Shown: positions 8,664-16,293, counted from the stretch's first letter. The stretch: 38,534 nucleotides of DNA from Kineococcus rubinsiae (GCF_011839805.1 NZ_VWPY01000041.1:1-38534); one strand, 5' to 3'. The notes: generated by a model not told the origin, from the sequence alone. Program-made: numbers and translations.

Positions 8664-8701
8664 GTAACGTTGCCGAAACGTCGGCGACACGGGCGCGAAA
8701 C
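8664..8701 (+). promoter_or_regulatory. GlnR box upstream of glnA
   Basis: Four half-sites with exact 6-nt spacers: GTAAC (8664-8668), GAAAC (8675-8679), GACAC (8686-8690), GAAAC (8697-8701). This matches the actinobacterial GlnR consensus gTnAc-n6-GaAAc-n6-GtnAC-n6-GAAAc at nearly every fixed position. A -10-like TAACGT lies at 8712-8717, so the box sits at or just upstream of the -35 region, a usual position for GlnR control. It implies nitrogen-dependent control of glnA. Confidence 0.8.
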
Positions 8702-8711
8702 CTCACGCCCC

Positions 8712-8717
8712 TAACGT
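8712..8717 (+). promoter_or_regulatory. glnA promoter -10 element TAACGT
   Basis: A TANNNT hexamer 10 nt after the GlnR box. Transcription from here gives a leader of roughly 45-50 nt carrying the GGAGG ribosome-binding site at 8762-8766. Confidence 0.55.
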
Positions 8718-8770
8718 CGGCCCGTCCGCGGCGGCCCGACTTCCGGGCCGGTCCCGTCCCTGGAGGTTGG

Positions 8771-10195
8771 ATGTTCAGCAACTCCGAAGAGGTCCTGAAG
8801 TTCATCAAGGATGAAGACGTCAAGTTCGTCGACATCCGCTTCTGCGACCTGCCGGGTGTCATGCAGCACTTCAACGTGCCGGCGGCGTCCCTCGACGCCG
8901 ACGCGCTGACCGAGGGCCAGATGTTCGACGGCTCCTCGATCCGCGGTTTCCAGGCGATCCACGAGTCCGACATGAAGCTCATCGCGGACCCGACGTCGGC
9001 GTACCTCGACCCGTTCCGGGCCGAGAAGACGCTCATCATCAACCACTCCATCGTCGACCCGTTCACGGGCGAGCCCTACAGCCGCGACCCGCGCAACATC
9101 GCGGCCAAGGCCGAGGCGCACCTGAAGACCACCGGCATCGCCGACACGGTCTACTTCGGGGCCGAGGCGGAGTTCTACATCTTCGACGACGTGCGCTTCG
9201 AGACGAACGCGCGCGAGTCCTACTACCACATCGACTCCGTCGAGGCGGCGTGGAACACCGGGCGCGCCGAGGACGGCGGCAACCGCGGCTACAAGACGCG
9301 GTACAAGGGCGGGTACTTCCCCGTCCCGCCGGTCGACCACTTCGCGGACCTGCGCGACGAGATGGTCATCGAGCTCGAGAAGGCCGGCCTGTCGGTCGAG
9401 CGCTCGCACCACGAGGTCGGCACCGCCGGGCAGTCCGAGATCAACTACCGCTTCGACAGCCTGAAGAACGCGGCCGACCAGCTGCTGCTCTTCAAGTACG
9501 TCATCAAGAACGTCGCGTGGCGCAACGGCCGCACGGTGACCTTCATGCCCAAGCCGCTCTTCGGGGACAACGGTTCCGGCATGCACTGCCACCAGTCGCT
9601 CTGGAAGGACGGCGAGCCCCTCTTCTACGACGAGAAGGGCTACGGCGGCCTGTCCGACATGGCCCGCTGGTACATCGGCGGCCTGCTGCACCACGCGCCG
9701 TCGCTGCTCGCGTTCACGAACCCGACGGTGAACTCCTACCACCGCCTGGTCCCGGGCTTCGAGGCTCCCGTGAACCTCGTCTACTCGGCGCGCAACCGCT
9801 CCGCCTGCATCCGGATCCCGATCACGGGCAACAACCCCAAGGCCAAGCGCCTGGAGTTCCGCGTCCCGGACCCGTCGGCGAACCCGTACCTGGCGTTCTC
9901 GGCGCAGCTCATGGCGGGCCTGGACGGCATCAAGAACCGCATCGAGCCGGCCGACCCGGTCGACAAGGACCTCTACGAGCTCCCGCCCGAGGAGCACGCG
10001 AACATCAAGACGGTCCCGTACTCGCTGCCCGCCGTCCTCGACAAGCTCGAGGAGGACCACGACTACCTGCTCGACGGTGGCGTGTTCACCCCCGACCTCA
10101 TCGAGACCTGGATCGACTACAAGCGCACCAACGAGGTCGACCCGATCCGCCTGCGGCCCCACCCGCACGAGTTCGAGCTCTACTTCGACATCTGA
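8771..10195 (+). CDS. glnA: Type I glutamine synthetase GlnA
   Basis: A 474-residue glutamine synthetase, ATP + glutamate + ammonia to glutamine, the main ammonium-assimilating enzyme and a cytosolic dodecamer. Family markers are the N-terminal beta-grasp [26 protein letters not shown], the metal site [22 protein letters not shown], and [20 protein letters not shown]. The adenylylation tyrosine is Y402 in [15 protein letters not shown], so GlnE can probably modify it. The ATG at 8771 has GGAGG at 8762-8766. It is preceded by a clear GlnR box and followed by a strong terminator. In related genomes glnE and glnA2 come next; here about 7 kb of accessory genes lie between. Confidence 0.97.
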   Translation: MFSNSEEVLKFIKDEDVKFVDIRFCDLPGVMQHFNVPAASLDADALTEGQMFDGSSIRGFQAIHESDMKLIADPTSAYLDPFRAEKTLIINHSIVDPFTGEPYSRDPRNIAAKAEAHLKTTGIADTVYFGAEAEFYIFDDVRFETNARESYYHIDSVEAAWNTGRAEDGGNRGYKTRYKGGYFPVPPVDHFADLRDEMVIELEKAGLSVERSHHEVGTAGQSEINYRFDSLKNAADQLLLFKYVIKNVAWRNGRTVTFMPKPLFGDNGSGMHCHQSLWKDGEPLFYDEKGYGGLSDMARWYIGGLLHHAPSLLAFTNPTVNSYHRLVPGFEAPVNLVYSARNRSACIRIPITGNNPKAKRLEFRVPDPSANPYLAFSAQLMAGLDGIKNRIEPADPVDKDLYELPPEEHANIKTVPYSLPAVLDKLEEDHDYLLDGGVFTPDLIETWIDYKRTNEVDPIRLRPHPHEFELYFDI

Positions 10196-10246
10196 CCGGA
10201 GGGGTCCCGGCGCCGCGCAGGCGGCGCCCGGGTCCCCACCGTCGCC

Positions 10247-10298
10247 GACGGCCCCCGCACCGCCGCTGCTCTCCGCAGCGGCCGGTGCGGGGGCCGTC
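10247..10298 (+). terminator. Strong hairpin terminator after glnA
   Basis: Outer 16-bp stem GACGGCCCCCGCACCG (10247-10262) with CGGTGCGGGGGCCGTC (10283-10298). A stacked inner stem CCGCTGC/GCAGCGG (10263-10269 with 10275-10281) is separated by one bulged base. The total is 23 paired positions. Confidence 0.75.
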
Positions 10299-10342
10299 GT
10301 GCGTCCGGCACGGCTCCCGCACAGCCCGTTCAGAGCTACCGC

Positions 10343-10371
10343 TTGACGACGTGCTGCCACCCGCTTACGGT
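10343..10371 (+). promoter_or_regulatory. Sigma70-type promoter of the xylanase gene
   Basis: TTGACG (10343-10348), a 17-nt spacer, then TACGGT (10366-10371). The predicted transcription start is near 10378, giving a leader of about 80 nt with GAAGGAG just before the GTG start. It is one of the two best-matching -35/-10 pairs in the window. Confidence 0.7.
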
Positions 10372-10379
10372 TCGTTGCG

Positions 10380-10396
10380 ATCGGGAACTTCCCGAT
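10380..10396. promoter_or_regulatory. Candidate operator: 17-bp palindrome at the xylanase transcription start
   Basis: ATCGGGAACTTCCCGAT is a perfect 8+1+8 palindrome placed just downstream of the -10. A repressor bound here would block initiation. The LacI-family regulator encoded directly downstream of the xylanase gene is the obvious candidate. Confidence 0.6.
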
Positions 10397-10456
10397 AGTT
10401 TCGAGATCACGCGGCGACGACGCCGCGCTGGTGCCACCCGTGCGAAGGAGCATGAA

Positions 10457-11632
10457 GTGCGCTTCAACCGATCCCTGCTCGTCGGTGCCCTGTCGGTCAC
10501 CGCCGTCCTCGCCACCCCCGCGGCCGCGCTCGCCGCCGCCCCGCAGACCGGTCCGCAGGCCGGTCCCCCGTCGCTCTACCAGGGCTCCCCCGCCGACTCG
10601 CTGCGCCGCCTGGACCACCCGAGCGGTCTGCGCATCGGCACGGCCGTCAACACCGACGCCCTCGCCGCGGACGCCGCCTACACGAGCATCGCCGCGCAGC
10701 AGTTCGACACGGTGACCCCCGAGAACGTCATGAAGTGGGAGGTCGTCGAGCCCACCCGCGGCACCTACGACTGGGCCGCGGCGGACCGGCTGGTGGACTT
10801 CGCGCACGCCAACAAGCAGCTGGTGCGCGGGCACACGCTGGTCTGGCACAGCCAGCTGCCCGCGTGGCTGCAGGCCACCATCACGAGCACGACGGACGCG
10901 GCCGGCAACCGGGTGGACACCTCGAGCCTGCCGAAGAGCGAGCTGCGGGCCCTGCTGAAGAAGCACGTGCAGGACCAGGTCCGCCACTTCAAGGGCCGCA
11001 TCTGGCAGTGGGACGTCGTCAACGAGGCCCTCAACGAGGACGGCACCCCCCGCCAGGACGTCTGGTTCCAGGCGTGGGGCGGCACCGGCTACATCGCCGA
11101 CGCCTTCCGCTGGGCCCACGAGGCGGACCCGCAGGCCAAGCTGTTCTACAACGACTACAACATCGAGTACACCGGGCCGAAGAGCAACGCCGCCTACGCG
11201 CTCGCGAAGGACCTCAAGGCCCAGCGCGTGCCGATCGACGGCGTGGGCTTCCAGACCCACCTCGACACGCAGTACGGCTTCCCGGACCTGCAGGCCAACC
11301 TGCAGCGCTTCGCGGACCTGAAGCTCTTCGTCGCCGAGACGGAGATCGACATCCGCAGCACGCTGCCGCTGACGCCCGAGGTGCAGGCCCTCCAGAACAG
11401 CTACTGGGGGCAGACCCTGCAGGCGTGCCTCGCGGTCAAGCGGTGCATCTCCTACACCGTGTGGGGCTTCGGCGACGCCTACTCCTGGGTCCCCGGCGTC
11501 TTCGCCGGCCAGGGCGCGGCCAACCTCTACGACGAGCAGCTCGCCCCGAAGCCGCAGTACGGCGTCCTGCAGGACGTCCTGCGCACCACGCGGGCACCGC
11601 ACCGGGTCGGCTCCGGCGGCGGCTGGGCCTGA
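10457..11632 (+). CDS. Secreted endo-1,4-beta-xylanase, glycoside hydrolase family 10
   Basis: A 391-residue precursor that would hydrolyse beta-1,4-xylan outside the cell. A Sec signal peptide covers about residues 1-28 (VRFNRSLLVGALSVTAVLAT then PAAALAAAP). The mature protein is a single GH10 (beta/alpha)8 catalytic domain. Motifs are NVMKWEVVEPTRGTYDW, GHTLVWHSQLPAW, acid/base E190 in WDVVNEAL, and nucleophile E296 in AETEIDI. No carbohydrate-binding module follows. GTG 10457 is chosen for the signal peptide and the GAAGGAG sequence 6 nt upstream; ATG 10452 is out of frame. It has its own promoter, operator and palindromic terminator, and a LacI regulator next door. Confidence 0.95.
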   Translation: MRFNRSLLVGALSVTAVLATPAAALAAAPQTGPQAGPPSLYQGSPADSLRRLDHPSGLRIGTAVNTDALAADAAYTSIAAQQFDTVTPENVMKWEVVEPTRGTYDWAAADRLVDFAHANKQLVRGHTLVWHSQLPAWLQATITSTTDAAGNRVDTSSLPKSELRALLKKHVQDQVRHFKGRIWQWDVVNEALNEDGTPRQDVWFQAWGGTGYIADAFRWAHEADPQAKLFYNDYNIEYTGPKSNAAYALAKDLKAQRVPIDGVGFQTHLDTQYGFPDLQANLQRFADLKLFVAETEIDIRSTLPLTPEVQALQNSYWGQTLQACLAVKRCISYTVWGFGDAYSWVPGVFAGQGAANLYDEQLAPKPQYGVLQDVLRTTRAPHRVGSGGGWA

Positions 11633-11638
11633 GCACCG

Positions 11639-11676
11639 CCGCGCTGCGGGGCACCGACCGGTGCCCCGCAGCGCGG
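11639..11676. terminator. Palindromic terminator after the xylanase gene
   Basis: An 18-bp stem, with core arms GCGCTGCGGGGCACCG (11641-11656) and CGGTGCCCCGCAGCGC (11659-11674) plus two flanking C-G pairs. Only 2-4 nt remain unpaired in the centre. It starts 6 nt after the stop codon. Confidence 0.7.
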
Positions 11677-11694
11677 GCGGCACCCGCCGCCACG

Positions 11695-11716
11695 GCGACC
11701 GGTTAGAGTCGGTCGC
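11695..11716. promoter_or_regulatory. Candidate autoregulatory operator over the LacI-gene -10
   Basis: Inverted repeat GCGACCG (11695-11701) / CGGTCGC (11710-11716) brackets the hexamer TAGAGT (11704-11709), a likely -10. A dimer bound to the arms would cover the promoter of the regulator gene that follows. The arms do not resemble the palindrome in front of the xylanase gene. Confidence 0.5.
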
Positions 11717-11744
11717 CAGCGTCAGGGAGGGGGTGGTCGCGACC

Positions 11745-12800
11745 GTGGGCGAGCGCATGACCATCTCCCAGCTCGCCGCCGCCGCCGAGGTGTCCGTCCC
11801 CACGGTGTCGAAGGTCCTCAACGGACGCCCCGACGTGGCCCGCGAGACCCGCGCGCGCGTCGAGGCGGTCATCCAGCGCCACGGCTACCAGCGCCGCCGC
11901 TCCACCACCCCGCGCGGCCCCCGCCTCGTCGACCTGGTGTTCAACGAGCTCGGCAACCCGTGGGCGCTGGAGATCATCCGCGGGGTCGAGGGCGCCGCCC
12001 GCGAGCAGGGCGTCGAGGTCGTCCTCTCGGAGTGCCTCGGGGCCCGCACTCCCCGTCAGGAGTGGCTCGACAGCGTCCTGGAGCGCCGCCCCACCGGGGT
12101 GATCATGGTGTTCTCCGACCTCGACCACGACCAGCGCACCCAGCTGGAGGCCCGCAACATCCCCTTCGTCGTCGTCGACCCGGTCGGCGAGGAGCGCGGG
12201 GACGTCCCCTCCGTGGGCTCCGCCAACTACACCGGCGGCGGCCTCGCCACCCGGCACCTGCTCGACCTCGGGCACCGCCGCATCGCCGTCATCGGCGGAC
12301 CGCCCGAGACCCTCTGCAGCCGTGCGCGTCTCAGCGGCTACCGCGAGGCGCTCGAGCACGCCGGGGTGCGCCCCGACGAGTCCCTGGTCCGCAGCGGCAA
12401 CTTCTTCGTCGAGAGCGGCCACGACGAGGCGCTGAGCCTGCTCACCTCCGCGGACCCGCCCACGGCGATCTTCGCGGGCAACGACCTGCAGGCCCTCGGC
12501 GTGTACCGGGCGGCGCGCGAGCTGGGCCTGCGCATCCCCGACGACCTCTCCGTCGTGGGCTACGACGACCTGCCCGTGGCGCGCTGGGTCGGGCCGGAGC
12601 TGACCACCGTGCACCAGCCGCTGGCCCGGATGGCCGACACCGCCACGCGGCTGCTGCTCACCCTTGCCGCAGGCGAGACGCCCCCGGCGCTGCGCGTGGA
12701 CCTCGCGGTCGACCTCGTCGTCCGCGGCAGCACGGCCCCGCCCCGGGCGGCGCCCGCTCAGTCCTCGGTGCCGACGTCGCGGCGGGCCGCGGCCACGTAG
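11745..12800 (+). CDS. LacI-family transcriptional regulator
   Basis: About 351 residues. The N-terminal LacI helix-turn-helix is complete: MTISQLAAAAEVSVPTVSKV then LNGRPDVARETRARV. It is followed by a periplasmic-binding-protein-like ligand domain (VDLVFNELGNPWALEIIRGV; FVVVDPVGEERGDVPSVG; GHRRIAVIGGPPETLCSRAR; PTAIFAGNDLQALGVYRAA; SVVGYDDLPVARWVGPELTT). It most likely represses the neighbouring xylanase gene and releases on a xylo-oligosaccharide, but the ligand is inferred from context only. GTG 11745 is preferred, with an AGGGAGGGGG sequence about 11 nt upstream; GTG 11733 and ATG 11757 are alternatives. Its last 43 bp overlap the convergent coiled-coil gene. Confidence 0.9.
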   Translation: MGERMTISQLAAAAEVSVPTVSKVLNGRPDVARETRARVEAVIQRHGYQRRRSTTPRGPRLVDLVFNELGNPWALEIIRGVEGAAREQGVEVVLSECLGARTPRQEWLDSVLERRPTGVIMVFSDLDHDQRTQLEARNIPFVVVDPVGEERGDVPSVGSANYTGGGLATRHLLDLGHRRIAVIGGPPETLCSRARLSGYREALEHAGVRPDESLVRSGNFFVESGHDEALSLLTSADPPTAIFAGNDLQALGVYRAARELGLRIPDDLSVVGYDDLPVARWVGPELTTVHQPLARMADTATRLLLTLAAGETPPALRVDLAVDLVVRGSTAPPRAAPAQSSVPTSRRAAAT

Positions 12801-13390
12801 TCGTCCTGCGCCTGGTGCAGGTCGCGCAGCAGCAGCCGCCCGCGCGGCACGCCCCGCACGTCCTCGCGGAAGTAGGCCGGGTCGCCGCCGTAGATGAGGC
12901 TGATGACCAGCGTCTCGGCCTGCTGGGCCACCTCGGCCGCGCTCGTGCGCGCCTCCTCCGAGGCCAGCAGCAGCACGCGGGGCAGCGCGAGGTGGACCGG
13001 CTTCTCCAGCGACTCCAGGCGGTCGCGGTCGAAGCGGCCGAGGCCGCCGGCCCCCGAGCCCTCGTGCAGGGCGTGCCCGCGGATGGCGTCGTAGACCTGG
13101 ACCGAGACCGTCGCCACGAGCGGCAGGAGGCTGCCGATGAGCTCCTCGTGCGCGCCGCGCCGCTCCTCGCGCCAGGTGGAGACGAGGTCCCGCTCGTGCT
13201 CGACGCGGTCGGCGGCGACGTCCGCCGCGCGCTGGTCGTCGGCCATCGCGCGGGCGTGGTCCTGCTCCTTCACCACCTGCCCGAGCCGGCGGACCTCCGT
13301 GGCCCGGCTCCACCGCTGCTGCAGGCCCAGGGCCGTCCCGAGGACGGCCGCGGGCACCACGGCGAGCAGCAGCGCCTGCCACCACAGCAC
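12758..13390 (-). CDS. Hypothetical membrane-anchored protein with helical, Arg/Glu-rich body
   Basis: A 210-residue protein I do not recognise. One hydrophobic segment at residues 4-24 (WWQALLLAVVPAAVLGTALG) anchors it. A long charged helical region follows (about 28-80, VKEQDHARAMADDQRAADVA and onward), then an alpha-helical C-terminal domain with RLESLEKPVHLALPRVLLLA and QQAETLVISLIYGGD. The orientation is probably N-out, C-cytosolic. GTG start at 13390; a 26-codon frame ends 3 bp before it. The 3' end overlaps the convergent LacI gene by 43 bp. No functional inference is safe; coding status rests on consistent G/C-rich third positions and a sensible membrane-plus-helix layout. Confidence 0.7.
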   Translation of the reverse strand: MLWWQALLLAVVPAAVLGTALGLQQRWSRATEVRRLGQVVKEQDHARAMADDQRAADVAADRVEHERDLVSTWREERRGAHEELIGSLLPLVATVSVQVYDAIRGHALHEGSGAGGLGRFDRDRLESLEKPVHLALPRVLLLASEEARTSAAEVAQQAETLVISLIYGGDPAYFREDVRGVPRGRLLLRDLHQAQDDYVAAARRDVGTED

Positions 13391-13393
13391 GGC

Positions 13394-13474
13394 TCAGACC
13401 CCCCGCACGGCGGTGGGCCGGGCGTCCCCGTCGAGCCCGCTGCGCTGCGCTCGGGTCCGCTCACGGTGCGTCAT
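13394..13474 (-). CDS. Possible 26-codon leader ORF
   Basis: Reads MTHRERTRAQRSGLDGDARP followed by TAVRGV and stop, ending 3 bp before the start of the membrane protein gene. On the minus strand CAGGCT (13482-13487) ends 7 nt before the ATG, the same geometry as the leaderless starts elsewhere in this window. It could be a small basic protein, a leader peptide coupling translation, or chance. Confidence 0.3.
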   Translation of the reverse strand: MTHRERTRAQRSGLDGDARPTAVRGV

Positions 13475-13557
13475 ACCCCCCAGCCTGCCCGACATCGCGG
13501 CCCGCCGTGGTGCGACCCCCGGGGCGGGAGGGGCCGGCGGGCCGCGCGGGGCGCGTC

Positions 13558-14313
13558 CTAGAGCTGCACCCCGCGGGTCAGGGCCCCGTCGACGACGAGG
13601 TTCGTGCCGCTGACGAAGCTCGCGACGGGGCTGGACAGGAAGACCACGGGCGCGGCGATCTCCTCCGCCGTCGCCATCCGCCCGGTCGGGTTCAGGGCGA
13701 GCGCCGCGGCGAAGAACACGGGGTCGTCCTCCTCCACCGACTGCCAGACGCCCCCCTCGAAGTAGGTGTTGCCCGGCGAGACGGTGTTGGCGCGGATCCC
13801 CTCGGCGGCCAGCTGGTGGGCGAGGCCCTGCGTGTAGTGCACGATCGCGGCCTTCACCGTGCCGTAGGGGCCGGCGAAGGCGTCGACCTCGCGGCCCGAG
13901 ACGCTGCCGATGGTGACGATCGAGCCCGCGCCGCTGCGGCGCAGGTGCGGCAGGGCGGCGTCGACGAGCGACACCGTGCCCATGAGGTCGACCCCGAGCG
14001 AGAGCCGCCAGCTCTCCAGGTCGTTCGCGGCCGCGATGGCGCTGACGTTGGCCACGACGGCGTCGACGCCCCCGAGGGCGGCGGCGCTCTCGTCGACCCA
14101 CGCCGTCACCGCATCACGGTCGGAGACGTCGACGACGTGCCCGGTGAGCCGGCCGTCGGGGGCCGCGGCGACGGCCGCCTCGACGTCGGCGGCCGTGCGC
14201 GCGCACATCGCGACGTGCGCGCCCTCGGCCAGGAAGGCGGCGACGCACGCCGCGCCGATGCCCCGGGTGCCCCCGGTGACCAGGACGCGGGTGCCGTTCA
14301 GCTGCAGGTCCAC
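13558..14313 (-). CDS. SDR-family oxidoreductase
   Basis: A 251-residue classical short-chain dehydrogenase/reductase. The NAD(P) motif TGGTRGIG is at 13-20, the NAG-type motif appears as NVS at 89-91, and the catalytic residues are S137, Y150 and K154 (GSVSG, PYGTVKAA). The C-terminus ASFVSGTNLVVDGALTRG is typical of the family. Cofactor preference is unclear: the residue after the second strand (MCART) suggests NADP. The substrate is unknown. GTG 14313 lies 7 bp after the stop of the acetamidase/formamidase gene, so the two form an operon. A joint route, for example release of a carboxamide followed by redox of the product, is speculation. Confidence 0.9.
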   Translation of the reverse strand: MDLQLNGTRVLVTGGTRGIGAACVAAFLAEGAHVAMCARTAADVEAAVAAAPDGRLTGHVVDVSDRDAVTAWVDESAAALGGVDAVVANVSAIAAANDLESWRLSLGVDLMGTVSLVDAALPHLRRSGAGSIVTIGSVSGREVDAFAGPYGTVKAAIVHYTQGLAHQLAAEGIRANTVSPGNTYFEGGVWQSVEEDDPVFFAAALALNPTGRMATAEEIAAPVVFLSSPVASFVSGTNLVVDGALTRGVQL

Positions 14314-14320
14314 GGGGCTC

Positions 14321-15331
14321 CTAGAGGTCCGCGGCGAGTCGCCGCATCCGGTCGTGCACGCCGCCGTAGACCTCGGCGCGCGGCAGGAGCCGCTTGGGCA
14401 GCTTGGTCACGACGCTGTAGTTCACGTCGACCACGTTGGCGAGCGGCACCTCGCTGATCTGCGAGAGCAGCTGGTAGGCGTCGAGGGTGTCCAGGCCGTG
14501 CAGCTCGGCGAGCCAGCCCACGGCGTCGACCTGCCCGGCCCGCCAGGCGTCCTCGAGCGGCCGGGCGGACCCGACGACGCTGAGGTGGTCGTCGCTCTCC
14601 AGCCGCGGCCACGCCGGGCCCCCGCGGGACGCGTCGCCCTTGAGCAGGTCCACCAGGATCGTGGAGTGCATCGCGCCCTCGACGGCCGTGCCGCAGGACT
14701 CGCCCTCGCCCTGGCGGTAGTGCCCGTCGCCGACGGAGAACAGCGCGCCCTCGACGTTGACCCGCAGGTACACCGTCGTCCCGGCCCTCATCTCGGGCGT
14801 GTCCATGTTGCCGCCGAACGCGTCCGGGACGAGCGCGGCCCGCACCTCGCCCCCGGCCGGCGCCACGCCGACCGTGCCGAGCATGGGTTCCAGCGGCAGC
14901 GGGATCGTCAGGTCCCCCGACGCGGACTGGAACGCCACCGTGCGGGCGTCGCTGTCGACCTCGTAGATCCACGTGCGCTCCGGCAGCGGCGGCTGCAGCG
15001 TCGCGGTCCGGTCGGTGCCCGTGAGGCCGCCGAAGAACGGGATGAGCGAGGACGCGCCCCAGCTGCGCGCGGGCGTCAGGTCGGCCAGGTGCAGGACGAG
15101 GGTGTCGCCGGGTTCGGCACCCTCCACGTAGAACGGGCCGGTCTGGGGGTTCACGAACGGCATGTCCAGGGACGCGCTCGCGAGGTCGGCCGTGGAGCGC
15201 AGCCGGCCGCAGAACGCGTCGTCGCTCCAGAGCTTCAGGGCGGTGCCGGGACGGATGCGCCGGACCGGCGCCACGCCGCCGAACGTCCACGCGTACTCGT
15301 CCGGGGTGGGGGTGAACTCGATGACGTCCAC
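14321..15331 (-). CDS. Acetamidase/formamidase family protein
   Basis: A 336-residue protein of the FmdA/AmdA family, amidohydrolases that release ammonia from formamide, acetamide or related amides. Recognisable stretches are GPFYVEGAEPGDTLVLHLAD, a typical cupin-like turn; FGGNMDTPEMRAGTTVYLRV, the highly conserved core; LFSVGDGHYRQGEGESCGTA, with the metal or active-site GDGH; and VEGAMHSTI. The start is GTG 15331 with GGAGG about 7 nt upstream. It is followed by the SDR gene and diverges from the PEP-mutase-like gene. Located between two ammonium-assimilation loci, it could feed ammonia to glutamine synthetase, an inference from position only. Confidence 0.9.
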   Translation of the reverse strand: MDVIEFTPTPDEYAWTFGGVAPVRRIRPGTALKLWSDDAFCGRLRSTADLASASLDMPFVNPQTGPFYVEGAEPGDTLVLHLADLTPARSWGASSLIPFFGGLTGTDRTATLQPPLPERTWIYEVDSDARTVAFQSASGDLTIPLPLEPMLGTVGVAPAGGEVRAALVPDAFGGNMDTPEMRAGTTVYLRVNVEGALFSVGDGHYRQGEGESCGTAVEGAMHSTILVDLLKGDASRGGPAWPRLESDDHLSVVGSARPLEDAWRAGQVDAVGWLAELHGLDTLDAYQLLSQISEVPLANVVDVNYSVVTKLPKRLLPRAEVYGGVHDRMRRLAADL

Positions 15332-15425
15332 GGTCCTCCGAGGTTCGGGGGCGGGAGAGCGGCGCTGCTCCGGGGTCGCCTTCCTACCGCAGTCCCCCGG
15401 GCGCCGTCACGGTGCCCCGCCCCCG

Positions 15426-15449
15426 CCGGTGGGAGGACCGGTGGGAGGA
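15426..15449. repeat. Two tandem 12-bp repeats in the divergent promoter region
   Basis: CCGGTGGGAGGA occurs twice back to back (15426-15437, 15438-15449), followed by CCCGGTG. It lies about 12 nt upstream of the -10 hexamer of the next gene, so it covers its -35 region. It may be a direct-repeat binding site or replication slippage. Confidence 0.4.
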
Positions 15450-15460
15450 CCCGGTGCGGG

Positions 15461-15466
15461 TAGCGT
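15461..15466 (+). promoter_or_regulatory. Candidate leaderless promoter -10 hexamer TAGCGT
   Basis: TAGCGT ends 7 nt before ATG 15474, with no ribosome-binding site between. Confidence 0.5.
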
Positions 15467-15473
15467 CGCGCGC

Positions 15474-16253
15474 ATGACCTCCACCGCCGACAAGGCCGCG
15501 ACGCTGCGTCGCCTGCACGCCGATCCCGAGCTCCTCGTGCTCGTCAACGTCTGGGACGCCGTCAGCGCCGCCGTCGTCGCGGGCGAACCGCAGACCCGCG
15601 CCCTCGCCACCGCGGGGCACTCGATCGCCGCGACCTACGGCTACGGCGACGGCGAGCAGATCCCCCTCGACCTCGCCCTGCAGATGATCGGCCGCATCGT
15701 CGAGGCGGCCGGCGACCTGCCCGTCACCGCGGACCTCGACGGGGGTTTCGGGAACCCCGCGGAGACCGTCCGCCGGGCGATCGCCGTGGGCGTGGCCGGG
15801 GCGAACGTCGAGGACCAGCTGCGCCCGCTGACCGAGGCCGCCGCCAACGTCGAGGCGATCCTCGCCGCGGCCGACGCCGAGGGCGTCCCGTTCGCGCTGA
15901 ACGCCCGCACCGACGCCTTCGTCCGGGGCGGTGATCGCCCCCGCGACGTCGTGCTCGCCGACGCGGTCGAGCGCGGTCGCGCCTACCTCGCGGCCGGGGC
16001 CACCACGGTGTTCGTGCCCGGTCCGCTCGACGTGCCCGCCGTGCAGCAGCTCGTCGAGGCGTTCGGCCCGCAGAAGCTCAGCGTCATCGGCCTGCCGGGC
16101 GTGCCCTCGCAGGCCGAGCTCACCGAGCTCGGCGTCGCCCGCATCACCTACGGCCCGCTGACGCAGCGGGTCGCGCTGACGGCCCTGCAGGACGCGGCCC
16201 GCGGCATCTACGCCGGCGGCGGCATCCCCGAGGGCGTGCGCCCGCTGAACTGA
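15474..16253 (+). CDS. Isocitrate lyase / PEP mutase family enzyme
   Basis: A 259-residue TIM-barrel enzyme of the isocitrate lyase/phosphoenolpyruvate mutase superfamily, which makes or breaks C-C or P-C bonds next to an alpha-keto acid carboxylate using Mg2+. Metal-ligand motifs are visible: ADLDGGFG with D87 and D89, and NVEDQ with E113 and D114. The N-terminus LLVLVNVWDAVSAAVVAGEP and PGPLDVPAVQQLVEAFG are typical of the small, uncharacterised actinobacterial branch. The KKCGH catalytic loop of true isocitrate lyase is absent, so it is not AceA. Oxaloacetate hydrolase or a 2-methylisocitrate lyase-like activity cannot be separated. It is a single-gene unit with its own promoter and terminator. 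Confidence 0.88.
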   Translation: MTSTADKAATLRRLHADPELLVLVNVWDAVSAAVVAGEPQTRALATAGHSIAATYGYGDGEQIPLDLALQMIGRIVEAAGDLPVTADLDGGFGNPAETVRRAIAVGVAGANVEDQLRPLTEAAANVEAILAAADAEGVPFALNARTDAFVRGGDRPRDVVLADAVERGRAYLAAGATTVFVPGPLDVPAVQQLVEAFGPQKLSVIGLPGVPSQAELTELGVARITYGPLTQRVALTALQDAARGIYAGGGIPEGVRPLN

Positions 16254-16258
16254 CGCGA

Positions 16259-16293
16259 CGGCCGCGGGGCCGGGTCACCCGGCCCCGCGGCCG
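16259..16293. terminator. Hairpin terminator after the PEP-mutase family gene
   Basis: A 16-bp perfect stem with core arms GGCCGCGGGGCCGGG (16260-16274) and CCCGGCCCCGCGGCC (16278-16292) plus one flanking pair; loop TCA. It can also serve the convergent small gene. Confidence 0.75.

Noticed and set aside
8711-11872. Very long open frame on the minus strand across glnA and the xylanase gene
   Set aside because: It is antisense to two clearly functional genes and its predicted protein is an Arg/Gly/Val-rich string with no motif. In such GC-rich DNA, stops are rare in the frame that mirrors third positions.
15474-16253. Calling the TIM-barrel protein isocitrate lyase (aceA)
   Set aside because: It is far shorter than AceA and lacks the KKCGH catalytic loop.
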